Origin: Megalobrama amblycephala
Lineage: Eukaryota; Chordata; Actinopteri; Cypriniformes; Xenocyprididae
NCBI RefSeq assembly: GCF_018812025.1
Contig: NC_063051.1
Location: 8,693,896 to 8,757,895, forward strand
Direction: 5' to 3'
DNA: 64,000 nucleotides
Every line of letters begins with the position of its first letter. The first letter of the stretch is position 1. A model generated the notes under the pieces. That model saw nothing but the letters and a program-made list of their open reading frames with translations, searched no databases and had not been told where the DNA came from. This document shows, piece by piece, positions 1-11,470 of the stretch. The position numbers and the translations under genes were made by a program.

Positions 1-73
1 AACTGAAAAAAGCACAAATGTCAGGGCATGTCAAAACTTCTCCAGGCCCCAAATCAGCCTCAGACCCTGGGGG
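1..73 (-). mobile_element. piggyBac-like element, terminal 73 bp (truncated by window edge)
   Basis: Reversed, these bases read from a TTAA (74-77) inward as CCCCCAGGGTCTGAGGCTGA and continue for about 70 bp nearly identical to the left end of the element at 42592-44174. The shared part includes the stretch from GAGGCTGATTTGGGGC to GTGCTTTTTTCAGTT. Only the terminal part is visible, and the family is non-autonomous in the other copy. It sits inside a MITE (see 78-660). Confidence 0.8.
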
Positions 74-77
74 TTAA

Positions 78-660
78 CCACAAATGCTCGTCTTGCACTT
101 CTCTGCCATGCTCCACGCATTACATAATCACGTTGGAAAGGTCACGCGTGACGTAGGCGGAAGTACAGAGCAAATGTTTACAAAGCGAATGTGTAAAGAA
201 GTCAAATGCCCTTTACAAAAAAAGGTAAAACAACTATGTTGGACGATTGTGAAGTTGGAGGAGAAAATGAGATGGAGTTTTTCGCCCTACCGCGGTACTT
301 CCTCTTACATCACACCTGACCTTTCCAACATTATTACGTAATGTGTGGCGCATCGCAGAGCTAGTGTAAGACAGGCATTTGTGATTAAAAAGTATACAAA
401 TTTTTATTTAGAAAATGTTTCGCTAGATAAGACCCTTATTTCTCAGCTGGGATCGTGTAGAGCCCTTTGAAGCTGCACTGAAACGGACATTTAGCCCGTT
501 GGTTGTCGCTGAAGTCCACTATATGGAGAAAAATCCTGGAATAATTTCCTCAAAAACCTTCATTTCTTTTCAACTGAAGAAAGAAAGACATAAACATCTT
601 GAATGACATGGGGGTGAGTAAATTTATGAGAAAATTTGAATTCTGAAATGAACTAATCAT
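78..660. mobile_element. TTAA-flanked MITE (AGGATTAG family), right part
   Basis: The right end (about 520-660) is near-identical to the copies at 5408-5937 and 19418-19898, running through GACATGGGGGTGAGTAAATT to CTAATCAT and then TTAA at 661-664. The internal part (about 84-385) is an imperfect hairpin: arms around 85-175 and 293-385 are inverted copies containing ACCTTTCCAAC. The left part of the element is beyond the window because a piggyBac-like element has inserted at TTAA 74-77. No ORF was seen; the 85-aa frame at 84-341 runs through the hairpin and is not convincing. Confidence 0.8.
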
Positions 661-699
661 TTAACCACATGGACCTAGTCAACACAGAACGCTACATAC

Positions 700-777
700 C
701 TGAGTAGTAAGAGTTGAGGAGGGTTTTGCTCTGAAGGGCTTTACCCTGGATGGAGAAGGAGCATGGAGAAGAGGAGG
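700..777 (-). CDS. ptprm: ptprm exon: serine-rich juxtamembrane segment
   Basis: A 78-nt exon with a strong acceptor (ctctctttcccag) and donor TCAG/gtatgtag. In the frame carried over from the previous exon it encodes SSSSPCSFSIQGKALQSKTL and LNSYYS, leaving one base. SSP-SF and the NSYY ending match the juxtamembrane segment of PTPRM between the stop-transfer basic region and the wedge and first phosphatase domain. It is the last ptprm exon in the window; the next should begin with an aspartate or similar split codon and lies beyond position 1. A MITE ends 36-40 bases past the donor. Confidence 0.82.
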
Positions 778-3700
778 CTGGGAAAGAGAGAGGAGAACAC
801 TTAGACAATGACTTTACATACACAGCAGAATACACAGTGTTTTAAAACACATGTTTCGATTAATAGCAGGGCCGCATTGTGACAGTATCAGTGACTTCAG
901 AGTACTAGATTTTTAGGTCACTTTCTGCAAAGGAGACAGATATCTCACTAATAGACTGCATCATGCTATAGTCAGCAGGACCTTTAAATGTCAGACTATT
1001 TTGAACATATCCTAGATCAGTATGTAGTTTTCTGAATGATGTCTGATTTTTGAAGACTCGCATACAGAGGACTTGATGAAAGTCACAAAAACACACTCTG
1101 AGCATCACACACTCCAGTAAACTTCCTTTACTCTTTTCGGCTGATGGAGTCCATCCTTTTCGCTTTCCATTTTACTTTCCATTTTAATCGCCTATCACTC
1201 CAGATCTCCATTTACACAAATCCCCACGTCTCACATGTGTCGGCGCATACGCATTCACTCACATAAGGATCTCTACAGAAAATGCTTTCACAGCAAAAGC
1301 TCATGGGCCAGTGAGGTGAGATCGAGAGCGCCTGAATGAGAGAAGCGTGGAAGGTTAGAAGCAGGTGTCTCTGTGTTCATTTAAATGGTAATACAGCTAA
1401 AATGCTGAGTGTGTAGGCTGGGATCGCTATGATCTCTATCTCACACATCTTACGGCGAATCATCTTCAAAAAGCCCTGATATAAAAATATATATATATAA
1501 TGTGTGATTGTAACTGTGGAGCCGGTGAGAGGAAGGTCTGGATATAAACGAGAAAAATGTCAGTTACAATATGAGATATAAAAGCCCACAAGAATTTGGT
1601 GCCCAGATTGGAAGACCCGTCATTCACAAAGTTCTATTCTCTACATCAAAGATTTTCCTCCCGAAATCAACGCAAAAAATGTGAAAAAAGCAGTCGATTC
1701 CACCTGGGCCTTGTCATGCACATAGAAACAAATATAAAACTCAACAAAAACACAGTAAAGCCAGCTGTGGACTAGTGGTTAGTACACATGGTCTGACATG
1801 TTGAGCAACCTATAACGTAAAAAAAAAGAAAAGAAAAAAAAAAGGAAACATTTGTACTAAAAGAGGTACTTTGATTAGTCTATATTTAATAACTTTTAGG
1901 ATGTGCACTGCAAAAAACAAAAACAAAAAAACAAATCTAATAAAATTAAGCAAATAAATTAATAAATAATAATAATAATAATGTTTTCTTTTCCAGTAAA
2001 AATATTTAAACAGGAAATCTTAATTTATGATATATCCACTGAAAACAAGTTATAAGAGTAATTCAGGGGATCTGTGACCAAAACGTGTGTTTTAAATGCA
2101 TGCTTGAAAGTTAAAAAATTCAATTTATTGTTTTAATTAAACCTTTTAAGTTTCAAACATTATTTTGTTGACTTCTGTTGACATAATAATGTTGATCCTT
2201 ACATCAAATTAATATTGTCTGTTATTTAAACTCGAATTTCTGTGATAATTGGCTTTTCTTTTTCTTTTTTTAAATTAAGTTGTAGTAACATAATGAAATT
2301 GTCTTGATAACTTCGGAAATTAGGCAGTGGATTTCTAGTTCTAGTAGGACTGGATAAGTAGAATAAATGTTAAGTGTTAATTTATTTGTTTTTAGTGAAG
2401 GGAAAGACCTGTTTAATGCTGTTATGTTTGACATTTAAAAGAGTTTCTGTAATGCTGAAGTTTTTGTGGTTACCATTGTGCTGAAGAGTAGATACATGAA
2501 GGATTGACTCTATAAGCAATGACTGCTCTAATGCCAGTGACAAGTAATTTCTTACCTGTTCCGTAAATATACATGTTAAATAAGTTAGCATGTGCTAGCA
2601 GTTGATTTGTACTGGAATAGATAAGATTAACTGGTTCCAGTGCTACAACACAGGTAGTTGGAGCAACGATTTTTTGTTATTGTTTTTTGAGTAATCAACC
2701 TAATTTGTAGCAGAAACTTTGTGTTTATGCTACAAATTATTAAGTTCCTCTAATTCAATGTAGCTTGTTGGTTGAATATAACTTCACTCAAAGTTGTCAT
2801 AACTCAAAAAAAAAACTGCTGCATCAATTTTTTTTTTTGTAGAGCCAACACATTATTTTGTAGTGTATGAATGAGTACATTTATCTTATTGTAAGAATAT
2901 ATTTGTCTGAAAAACAGGACAAAATATTGATTAAGAAAATGATTTTTACATATAAATATATTTAGTCAGAAAAAAAAAATCAATTGCAATTAGCAGTTCC
3001 AAAACTGAAATTACCTGCTGCAGCTTCAGCTACAGTTATAAGTTAAAGTGTATGATCTCTGGTAGTGTATCACTAGGCATTTGGCACTAATCTTTCTTTA
3101 AAAGAACTGCTTACAAACAGTGATGAGCTGGGCTGACTTCTAGATTGTTTTTGCTCCAACGCCACAGCTGAGATTCATGTCTGTAATAAAGAGCCCGCAC
3201 TTGTGCAATAATAGTGACTCTCAGACCATTAGATAAACAACAGATAAAATAACAGTCTCCAATTACTCCGTGCCTGTAATGATCCGAAATAAACATACCA
3301 ACAAAATGCATTTGCACATCAACTGACCAATGACATTCAAAAGAACTGAGAAACACTAAACATGCAGAACACATTGCCAATCAGTGTTGATTTTAAAGGA
3401 AATAAATGTGATCATTATGCATAATGACATTCTCTCTCTCTCTCTCTATGCATCTTGCTCTTACTCTCCGTTGCCTCCTCTTCTTCCTGCTCCATTCAAA
3501 TTATTCTGTACACAAAGGCCACAGTGACATTTTGTGCAGAAAGCGACTCAGAAAGACCCATCCTAATTACAGCCCCTTCACAGCATGCCACAGCCCACTT
3601 AAAACTGAGAATGAAAGCAAGAGAAAGAAAGAACGCCTAGTCCAAATGCCACTTGCTATTCTTCTCCAGCGCCTCTTAAAGCAGCACGTCAATAGCGAAG

Positions 3701-3982
3701 TCTCTTGATATGTAGAGCGCTTCGGTCCATGCTGTTTAGCGACAAAATAGCTCTCTGTGGTTAGCCATGCTCAGATCTGACTGGCAGGTGTGAGACGGTG
3801 ACGTCCCATCATTTGGTTTCCTGATGGACGCTTAGCACAGACAATCAAGGAGAATGGCGAGTTGAGTTAAAATGACAGATTGTTGACCCCTTCTGACACC
3901 TTTTAGAGCTTCCAGAGCTCATCACCATGATGGTGGGACGTGCAGGAGGTTTGTGTGATTGCAGTAATGAGTCCTGAGATTG

Positions 3983-4018
<36 letters not shown>

Positions 4019-4395
4019 GTGTAACACAAGATCGTGGTATTTGAGGAACGTGGCTATTTTATGACCTTTGGACTTTGACTTTTGAGATTAGTGGAAAAGA
4101 GCAAGAAGTTCTCTAAAGAGAAACAGTGTAAAATGTCGGACTGAACATGAAACTATTGCTGTATATTTCAACATACCTTCTGATGATCATTTGTGTTTAT
4201 TTTCTACTATAACCAAGATGAAGAGGAAAAATGACATTTCAAATGACATTCATTCATTCATTTGTTTCTTCATTTGTTAATGCCAACTTTCCTCTCTATG
4301 TTGTTATCAGAGCACAGGTACATTTGAAATAAACAGGTTACATGAACAAACAGGGCAGCACAATAATGTCACAGCACAATATTTGCTGAACTCAC
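778..4395 (-). other. ptprm intron (between juxtamembrane exons)
   Basis: Mostly AT-rich sequence without recognisable genes. It holds A-rich low-complexity tracts (about 1820-1990 and 2810-2990), a TC run near 3432-3448, the CA microsatellite listed separately, and a CATT run near 4249. A short tRNA-like motif (GTGGACTAGTGGTTAGTACA, about 1767-1786) followed by an A-rich tail may be a truncated SINE head. The small ORFs here lack splice or coding support. Confidence 0.6.
3986..4015. repeat. (CA)n microsatellite
   Basis: Fifteen uninterrupted CA units in a ptprm intron. Confidence 0.97.
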
Positions 4396-4547
4396 AGAAT
4401 CCGTTGAGGTCCTGGTTGCTGGTGGAGAACGGATCGTCCTTGTGTAACGTGCTGACTTTTCCTGTGCTTTTATCCGCTGTGCCTACGGGTCCCATCTCTC
4501 TCTGCGTACTGCTGCTGGCTGTCTCCTTCTGTTTTTTAGCTAGTTTC
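4396..4547 (-). CDS. ptprm: ptprm exon: cytoplasmic juxtamembrane segment
   Basis: A 152-nt exon. Its first base completes the arginine codon begun in the transmembrane exon, followed by [20 protein letters not shown], then [20 protein letters not shown] and [10 protein letters not shown], ending with one base (T) before gtgagt. The KLAKK-KET stop-transfer sequence and the LNG ending match PTPRM and PTPRK juxtamembrane regions. The acceptor is weak (ggatgaatttgaag, little polypyrimidine). A second AG 19 bases further in (aaaaaacag) has no better context and would break the frame, so the upstream one is preferred. The middle part ([11 protein letters not shown]) is more divergent from the mammalian sequence I know. 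Confidence 0.85.
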
Positions 4548-5407
4548 CTTCAAATTCATCCACAACAGGACAAGTTTATACACATGATCAAAAGGAGAAC
4601 TTCAGTGTGTCGTTGCAATGCTTTTGGCTAAAGCAAACTGTTTCACTGTTTTCCAAGCATGCTTACTGTAAATGTGTGAAAGTAGTGACTTTTTTTTTTT
4701 TTTTTTGGACAAATGTAGGTTATTAAAATCAGTTATGAACTTAGTTAATGCCAGACGTGTCAGTTTTAGGTTAGACATATATGCACAGCAACATAAGAGT
4801 GCTAAACCAAAGCACTGCCAAAACACTGCTGAAATATTGACATACAAGATATACAAGACAAACACACACTGACAAGCACTGGGCACATAGACGAAAAGAA
4901 GTGAGAATGGCTTATGCCTATTCAAATGGCATTGACTGCAAGATTTCTGTAATATAATATAAAAAAAATTCTGCAGTGATATTTGCCAGTAAGAGATAGA
5001 GAGAGGGAAAAAAACAAATCAAACCTCAATTCAAAAGAGAGAAAACTCAAAACCTTGCCATGCAGAACAAAGCCAATTGGACACTACAGGTCTATTGATC
5101 AGGAAAAACTTGTACATAAACACAATACATTAATATACTTTACAACAGTTGCAAGATGCTTTCTCTTAAAGGGTCATTATAGAACTGTTGCAATACATAC
5201 AGGTGCTGGTCATATAATTAGAATATCATCAAAAAGTTGATTTATTTCACTAATTCCATTCAAAAAGTGAAACTTGTATATTATATTCATTCATTACACA
5301 CAGACTGATATATTTCAAATGTTTATTTCTTTTAATTTTGATGATTATAACTGACAACTAAGGAAAATCCCAAATTCAGTATCTCAGAAAATTAGAAAAT
5401 TACTTAA

Positions 5408-5937
5408 AGGATTAGTCCACTTTTAAATACACTTTTCCTGATAAATTTACTCACCCCCATGTCATCCAAGATGTTCATGTCTTTCTTTTGTCAGTCGAAA
5501 AAACGACTTTACGGAAGTTACGGAAAAAAACGAAACTGGCGCCGCGTTCGTTCCGTAAGTAGAATAGGGAAGGCGTAGAACATTCAGCGTAAGCGTTATG
5601 AAGAATGCGGAAGTGGAAAGTACGTTCAAGGCGATATTTTGTTTATAAAGCATAAACGGTTGTATTTTTTTCGAAAATGACCGATCGATTTACTAGATAA
5701 GACCCTTATTACTCATCTGGTATCGTTTAAAGCCCTTGAAGCTGCACTGAAACTATAATTTTGACCTTCAATCTGTTGGTAGCCATTGAAATCCACTGTA
5801 AGGAGAAAAATCCTGGAATGTTTTCCTCAAAAACCTTCATTTCTTTTCGACTGATGAAAGAAAGACATGAACATCTTGGATGACATGGGGGCGAGTAAAT
5901 TTATCAGGAAAAGTGTATTTAAAAGTGGACTAATCCT
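5408..5937. mobile_element. 530-bp TTAA MITE inserted in the Tc1-like element
   Basis: It is flanked by TTAA at 5404-5407 and 5938-5941. The ends are long, nearly perfect inverted repeats beginning AGGATTAGTCCACTTTTAAA and running about 90 bp. The centre is not palindromic and has no ORF. The duplicated TTAA target fits piggyBac-type transposition, although the tip (AGG rather than CCY) is not a classic piggyBac end, so superfamily assignment stays open. The other Tc1 copy has an uninterrupted CTTAAG at the equivalent position (34157-34162). Confidence 0.93.
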
Positions 5938-6021
5938 TTAAGACCAATACAAAGAAAGGATTTTTAGAAATCTTGGCAAACTGAAAAGTATGAACATGAA
6001 AAGTATGAGCATGTACAGCAC

Positions 6022-6996
6022 TCAATACTTAGTTGGGGCTCCTTTTGCCTGAATTACTGCAGCAATGCGGCATGGCATGGAGTCGATCAGTCTGTGGAAC
6101 TGCTCAGGTGTTATGAGAGCCCAGGTTGCTCTGATAGTGGCCTTCAGCTCTTCTGCATTGTTGGGTCTGGCATATCGCATCTTCCTCTTCACAATACCCC
6201 ATAGATTTTCTATGGGGTTAAGGTCAGGCAAGTTTGCTGGCCAATTAAGAACAGGGATACCATGGTACTGGTAGCTTTGGCACTGTGTGCAGGTACCAAG
6301 TCCTGTTGGAAAATGAAATCTGCATCTCAATAAAGTTGGTCAGCAGCATGACGTGCCCTAAAACTTCCTAGTATACGGCTGCGTTGACCATGGACCTCAG
6401 AAAACACAGTTGACCAACACCAGCAGATGACATGGCAGCCCAAACCATCACTGACTGTGGAAACTTTACACTGGACCTCAAGCAACATGGATTGTGTGCC
6501 TCTCCTCTCTTCCTCCAGACTCTGGGACCCTGATTTCCAAAGGAAATGCAAAATTTACTTCCATCAGAGAACATAACTTTGGACCACTCAGCAGCAGTCC
6601 AGTCATTTTTGTCTTTAGACGCTTCTGACGCTGTTTGTTGTTCAAGAGTGGCTTGACACAAGGAATGCGACAGCTGAAACCCATGTCTTGCATACGTCTG
6701 TGCGTAGTGGTTCTTGAAGCACTGACTCCAGCTGCAGTCCACTCTTTGTGAATCTCCCCCACATTTTTGAATGGGTTTTGTTTCACAATCCTCTCCAGGG
6801 TGTGGTTATCCCGATTTCTTGTACACTTTTTTCTACCACATCTTTTCCTTCCCTTCGCCTCTCTATTAATGTGCTTGGACACAGAGCTCTGTGAACAGCC
6901 AGCCCTTTTTGCAATGACCTTTTGTGTCTTGCCCTCCTTGTGCAAGGTGTCAATGGTTGTCTTTTGGTCAACTGTCAAGTCAGCAGTCTTCCCCAT
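6022..6996 (-). pseudogene. Tc1-like transposase pseudogene
   Basis: The frame opens at ATG 6996 (MGKTADLTVDQKTTIDTL). The N-terminal paired-like helix-turn-helix region (SQSSVSKHINREAKGRKRCG) is intact until about 6600. The catalytic core then continues in other frames: VMFSDGSKFCISFGNQGP carries the first acidic residue, QQDLVPAHSA the second, and PDLNPIENLWGIVKRKMRYA the third. At least three frameshifts separate these blocks, so no full DDE transposase can be read. The C-terminus ends ...QAKGAPTKY before a stop, the usual Tc1 ending. Confidence 0.93.
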
Positions 6997-7313
6997 GATT
7001 GTGTAGCCTACAGAACTAGACTGAGAGACCATTTAAAGGCCTTTGCAGGTGTTTTTAGTTAATTAGCTGATTAGAGTGTGGCACCAGGTGTCTTCAATAT
7101 TGAACCTTTTCACAATATTCTAATTTTCTGAGATTCTGAATTTGAGATTGTCCTTAGTTGTCAGTTATAATCATCAAAATTAAAAGAAATAAACATTTGA
7201 AATATATCAGTCTGTGTGTAATGAATGAATATAATATACAGGTTTCACTTTTTGAATGGAATTAGTGAAATAAATCAACTTTTTGATGATATTCTAATTA
7301 TATGACCAGCACC

Positions 7314-7318
<5 letters not shown>

Positions 7319-7370
<52 letters not shown>
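7319..7370. repeat. (TA)n microsatellite
   Basis: About 26 TA units directly beside the right end of the Tc1-like element, possibly grown from the TA-rich target. Confidence 0.97.
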
Positions 7371-7373
<3 letters not shown>

Positions 7374-9173
7374 CACTGACACACTGGATAATAGATGCAA
7401 TATTTAATTACCTACAGATTGTACTGCTCCTTGGAAGCATTGTATCCTGATTAAAACTGTGGCATGTTGGAACTGACCTAGCTGTTAATACTCCCATTAA
7501 GAGACACATTAAGCTCTATTGTTCAAATCTGGTTTGCGACATCTTATCTGATCTTATCCCACCTCTTCACCTGCAATTCCTTGCTTTATTATCTATATAA
7601 AAATATAACTAAAATAAAATAATATAACTAAAATAAAATAGAAATAATCTATAGCAGTTTTTATAGAGGCAGCAGACTTCTGCTAGTCTTTGATTTTTGA
7701 TTTGTCTGGCAGTTCATAAGCTAGAGTCTCCCCACACGTTAGTACACAAAACTTCAAGGAAGATATTAGTGTCAGCGATGGATTGGAGTCATCCAATAAA
7801 ATGACTCTTTGATTCTCTAGGTCCCACAGAACACCATTTGACCTCAATATGTGCTCCCTTCTCTTACGGGGCCGCGCTGATAATAACTCTTTGTTTTGTT
7901 ATTTTCTCTGCTGGGAATTTAAAAAAAAATCAAATAAAGTTTCAGCTTCCAGAGAAACCAGGCCAACCTTTTAAATTGGGGCCATTTTACCTAGGCTGGA
8001 AAATAAATTCAGTAACATTGGTTTTTAGTGACTGAGGATCAAAAGAGGACAAAAACTGTTCAGAAGCAGGTCTCAGCATCAAGAAGCAATAAGAGAAGGG
8101 TCACGACTTTCCAATTAAGCAGCCAAGCATCAATGTGATGGCTATAATGCTGAGATTTCACTGTATAAACTGCAACACGCAAACTCTACACCAGTGTGCT
8201 CCCTACCTAGACAGCACTTTCACATAAAAGCATCAACAAGCCATCAGCTCGTCGCACAACGTGTGCTGAAGGTCACAGCCATAAAAAAATTAAACTCACT
8301 GAATACTGCAGTAATGGGTCTCATTTCAAGTGCCACAGAATCTGGACATATTGTAAGTGGCATAAACTATAGATAATCCTTATTTAATGAATGTCAGAGC
8401 AGCACTTCATTAAAAGTGAAGGCTATACTATAGTTAGGGCACCATACACACTTAGGTCTTTATAGCACCAACTTTGTTAATGGCATATTGTAAAGAGAGA
8501 GAGAGAGAGAGGTGGGGAATAAGAGAGGCAGAGCTGTAAAACAGAGATATGGTATATGAAAAATTTGTATCACAATTTTAGTGACCAAAATAATCACGGT
8601 TATAAGTTTATATCGAAAACCAACAAACAACAAATAAAATTAGGAGCACTATGCAATTTTTGGTTTTCATAAACATTCAAATAATAACATTAACAATGAC
8701 TGACGCACTTTAAATGAACAAAAAATATTGGTTGGGTGGCTGATGACATAAAATATTATACTAACATGAACATACTACATGTTTAAATAAAGTTTTATGA
8801 AATTATAAACCTCACATTTCAGCCTTTAAACCATTTTTAAGAAAAGGTATGAATCAAAATGATTAATGATTATTTGTATTTTGCTCCATGAATAATTCTA
8901 GATAGCTTATTATTCGAAGTGTTTTGATTTTTAGAATGCACACTGGTTGAAATTTACAACAGTGCATAAAAAATTCAGTACGATTTTTGCACTGGCCTGA
9001 AAAAAAATGGCAGACAGACTGAATGAAAATATAAATCCACTCTTTGACAGCAGGTGACGCTTATGGAACAGTGGAAATAGAGCCGTTTTCCTGTACACAA
9101 AGTAGGGCTGTAATCAAATACGGATTTAATGATAATTAAAGTATGAAACTGTAATACTAACCGTTGAGAACTT

Positions 9174-9376
9174 TGGTAACACTTTTTTTAAGGTAACGTA
9201 GTTACACATTACTACATGTACTTACTATAGTAATAAGTAGTACATTGCATAGTAAATTATGCATAATTATAAGTAACTAACCCTCTATATTAAGTACATG
9301 TAGTTAATTAATATTACTCAGTACTTATTTGAGTAATTACAATGTAACTACGTCACCTTAAAATAAAGTGTAACCA
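9174..9376. mobile_element. Short palindromic MITE
   Basis: A 203-bp sequence whose ends are inverted copies: TGGTAACACTTTTTTTAAGG followed by TAACGTAGTTACA on the left, and TGTAACTACGTCACCTTAAA ... GTGTAACCA on the right. AT-rich centre, no coding capacity. TGGT-ACAC ends of this kind are common in teleost MITEs; the superfamily is not assigned. Confidence 0.75.
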
Positions 9377-9666
9377 GAATTTTATCATGGTTTATCTTCA
9401 AACCGGTAACCGTTTCATCTCTACTTTTTTCAGGGTAAATTTTTTCTCATCATTCATGCTTGAAATTCACCAAATGTTCATTGATCAAGAATGCACACTT
9501 GGTTGAGCTAAAACTAGAATGGTGGAAAACATATGCATTTGTGACATGAGAACATGCAAAAACAAGCTAGCCAGGAAGTGCATGTCAAAGCAGTATTAGT
9601 AAGCATGCAGAACATGTCAAAATAACCTTTACACTATCCCCTATTTTTCAGGTGCATGCACGCACA

Positions 9667-9805
9667 AGGTTGCAGTAGGTTAACTTGTAGGGCAAGGCAT
9701 TAGCAAGGACAAGGTCATGGGTTTGGTTCCCAGGGAACACAGTGTTAAAATTATATTGGCTTTGTTGAATGTCACTTTGCATGAAAGCAAATGTGTAAAT
9801 GCATG
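9667..9805 (+). mobile_element. tRNA-derived SINE relic
   Basis: A tRNA-like head is visible: GGTTGCAGTAGGTTAACTTG in the A-box position and ATGGGTTTGGTTCCCAGGGA at the B box, followed by a short body and a decayed tail (GAAAGCAAATGTGTAAATGC). The layout is that of fish SINEs with a tRNA head. A- and B-box bases are partly mutated, so it is probably inactive. Confidence 0.65.
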
Positions 9806-11102
9806 CACACACAAACTGAAACATGCTGATAAATCAGGAATTAACATTAACAGCATGATGTATTATTAGTGCTATGCTGTACCAGCCTAAAATCATAGTA
9901 CATTGAAAATAGTAAGCTATAAAGTATAAAAGCGGACAATGGTATCAGTTTTATAACAGTACATGCTTACAGTAATACGTAATATCTTAGTACATACTTA
10001 AAAGTATGTACTTTTATATGCAAAAGTATGAGATTACATATTGTAAGTTTTTATCAAAGCTTTTACAATGTGCGAGATCTTTGCTAATGGTTAACTCGGT
10101 TTGTGAATGGGCAAGGGCGAAAGTGGATCGCTGATTGCAATACTAAATCCGAATGTGATGACCTCAACGTGCAAGCTGAAAACATCACTTAATTATGCCC
10201 ATAACATAACCCCATCGAAACCGAGAAGGACTCGCTCTCCAGATTTGGGGAATATATTGGCGTCACGGCTAGCTTTAGCCTGTAGCTGTCTGTCTATGCC
10301 CTTCAGATGATATCCTTTTGAAAGAGCTCCTCCTGGCTGTGTTCCCACTTTCATCTATATTTCAGGAGCGGAGAGAGAGCAGTGAGAATGCACATAGTAG
10401 TCCTGTGACTGTGAATCTGAGCTTTTAAATCCTTTAACGCGTGAGGTAAACATCCTGCAGCTAGGCTCTGTTGCACACAGTGCAAATTAAACAATCCCGC
10501 ACAGTAAAATGCTGAGGCAGGCATAACAGTCGAGGTAATAGTAAATAGTTTAAGTGTAACGGAAAAGTAATAAAAAGTAGAGGTGGAGTCTGCAGACCAA
10601 AGGGAATAAGATAACAGTGGAGCCACATCAATTTATGTGCACATGAGGGCAATTTATAACTGTAGGCCTGCTAATATTTCAATGCGAACTGGAAAACTGT
10701 AGGTATATAGCACATAAAATTACTTTGTTTGTCGGAACATGGAAGAATAGCGAAGTTAAAACATTGCACAAGCAAAGTGTGATAAGGTATAAAACTGACT
10801 CAACAGTTTACTCCACAATAAAGTTTTCTTCATTTCCAAAAGCTTTGTTCGCCATGGCAAAGTCAAGAGACTTTTGGTCCTAAGATTAATTGTCACTTAA
10901 CTCTAACTTGATTTTCATTTAATTCTTTTATTCTCTCACCTTTTTCTTTTAATGAACTAAGAAAGTTTTAAAATACTTCTCAGAAAGTGGTAAAGGAACT
11001 TATTAGGAAAGCATAAATTTAAGACAGGGATTGCTGAATAGATGTTCTGTATTTAATGCTACTTACAGGTAATAAGAGTAGGAATACGCATTTCTTCTGG
11101 AG

Positions 11103-11470
11103 CAGCAAGATGAGCACAAAACAAAATAAAATAAAATAAAATAAAAATAATGAATATGTAAAATAAGTCAAATAAAATATAAAAAATAAACAATATGAAA
11201 ATGAAACAATTGTCAAATAAAACATAATAACATAAAATATGAAAGGATTAGTGAAAATATCACAAAAAATAAAATAAAATATCAATATAATATGTAAAAT
11301 AAATATAAAAATTATATATATAAACAAATATAATAAAATAAAATAAAAGAAAAAGAAAATTAAAACATTATCAGTTAAAACATAATAAAATTAAAATATG
11401 AAAGTATCAGTGAAAAAAAAAAAATCACAAAATAATAAAATAAAAACAAAACAAAGAAAAAAAAAAAAAG
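11103..11470. repeat. A-rich (AAAAT)n-type low-complexity tract
   Basis: About 370 bp dominated by AAAAT/AAATA units with a few ATATAT interruptions. The 102-aa minus-strand frame across it is a low-complexity artefact. Confidence 0.9.

Larger units (their letters stand above)
5200..7315 (-). mobile_element. Tc1-like DNA transposon, defective, with a nested MITE
   Basis: The termini are inverted repeats of about 200 bp (5200-5402 and about 7112-7315) starting CAGGTGCTGGTCATATAATT. The left flank ends in TA, as expected for Tc1/mariner insertion; the right flank reads TGTGTATA and merges into a TA microsatellite. Without the 530-bp MITE and one TTAA the element is about 1.58 kb, normal for fish Tc1 elements. 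It encodes a broken transposase on the minus strand. It shares its inverted repeats and coding sequence with the element at 32932-34365. Confidence 0.95.

Noticed and set aside
11019..11327. 102-aa hydrophobic minus-strand ORF resembling a membrane protein
   Set aside because: It is the complement of an AAAAT-rich tract; Phe/Ile/Tyr runs come from base composition.
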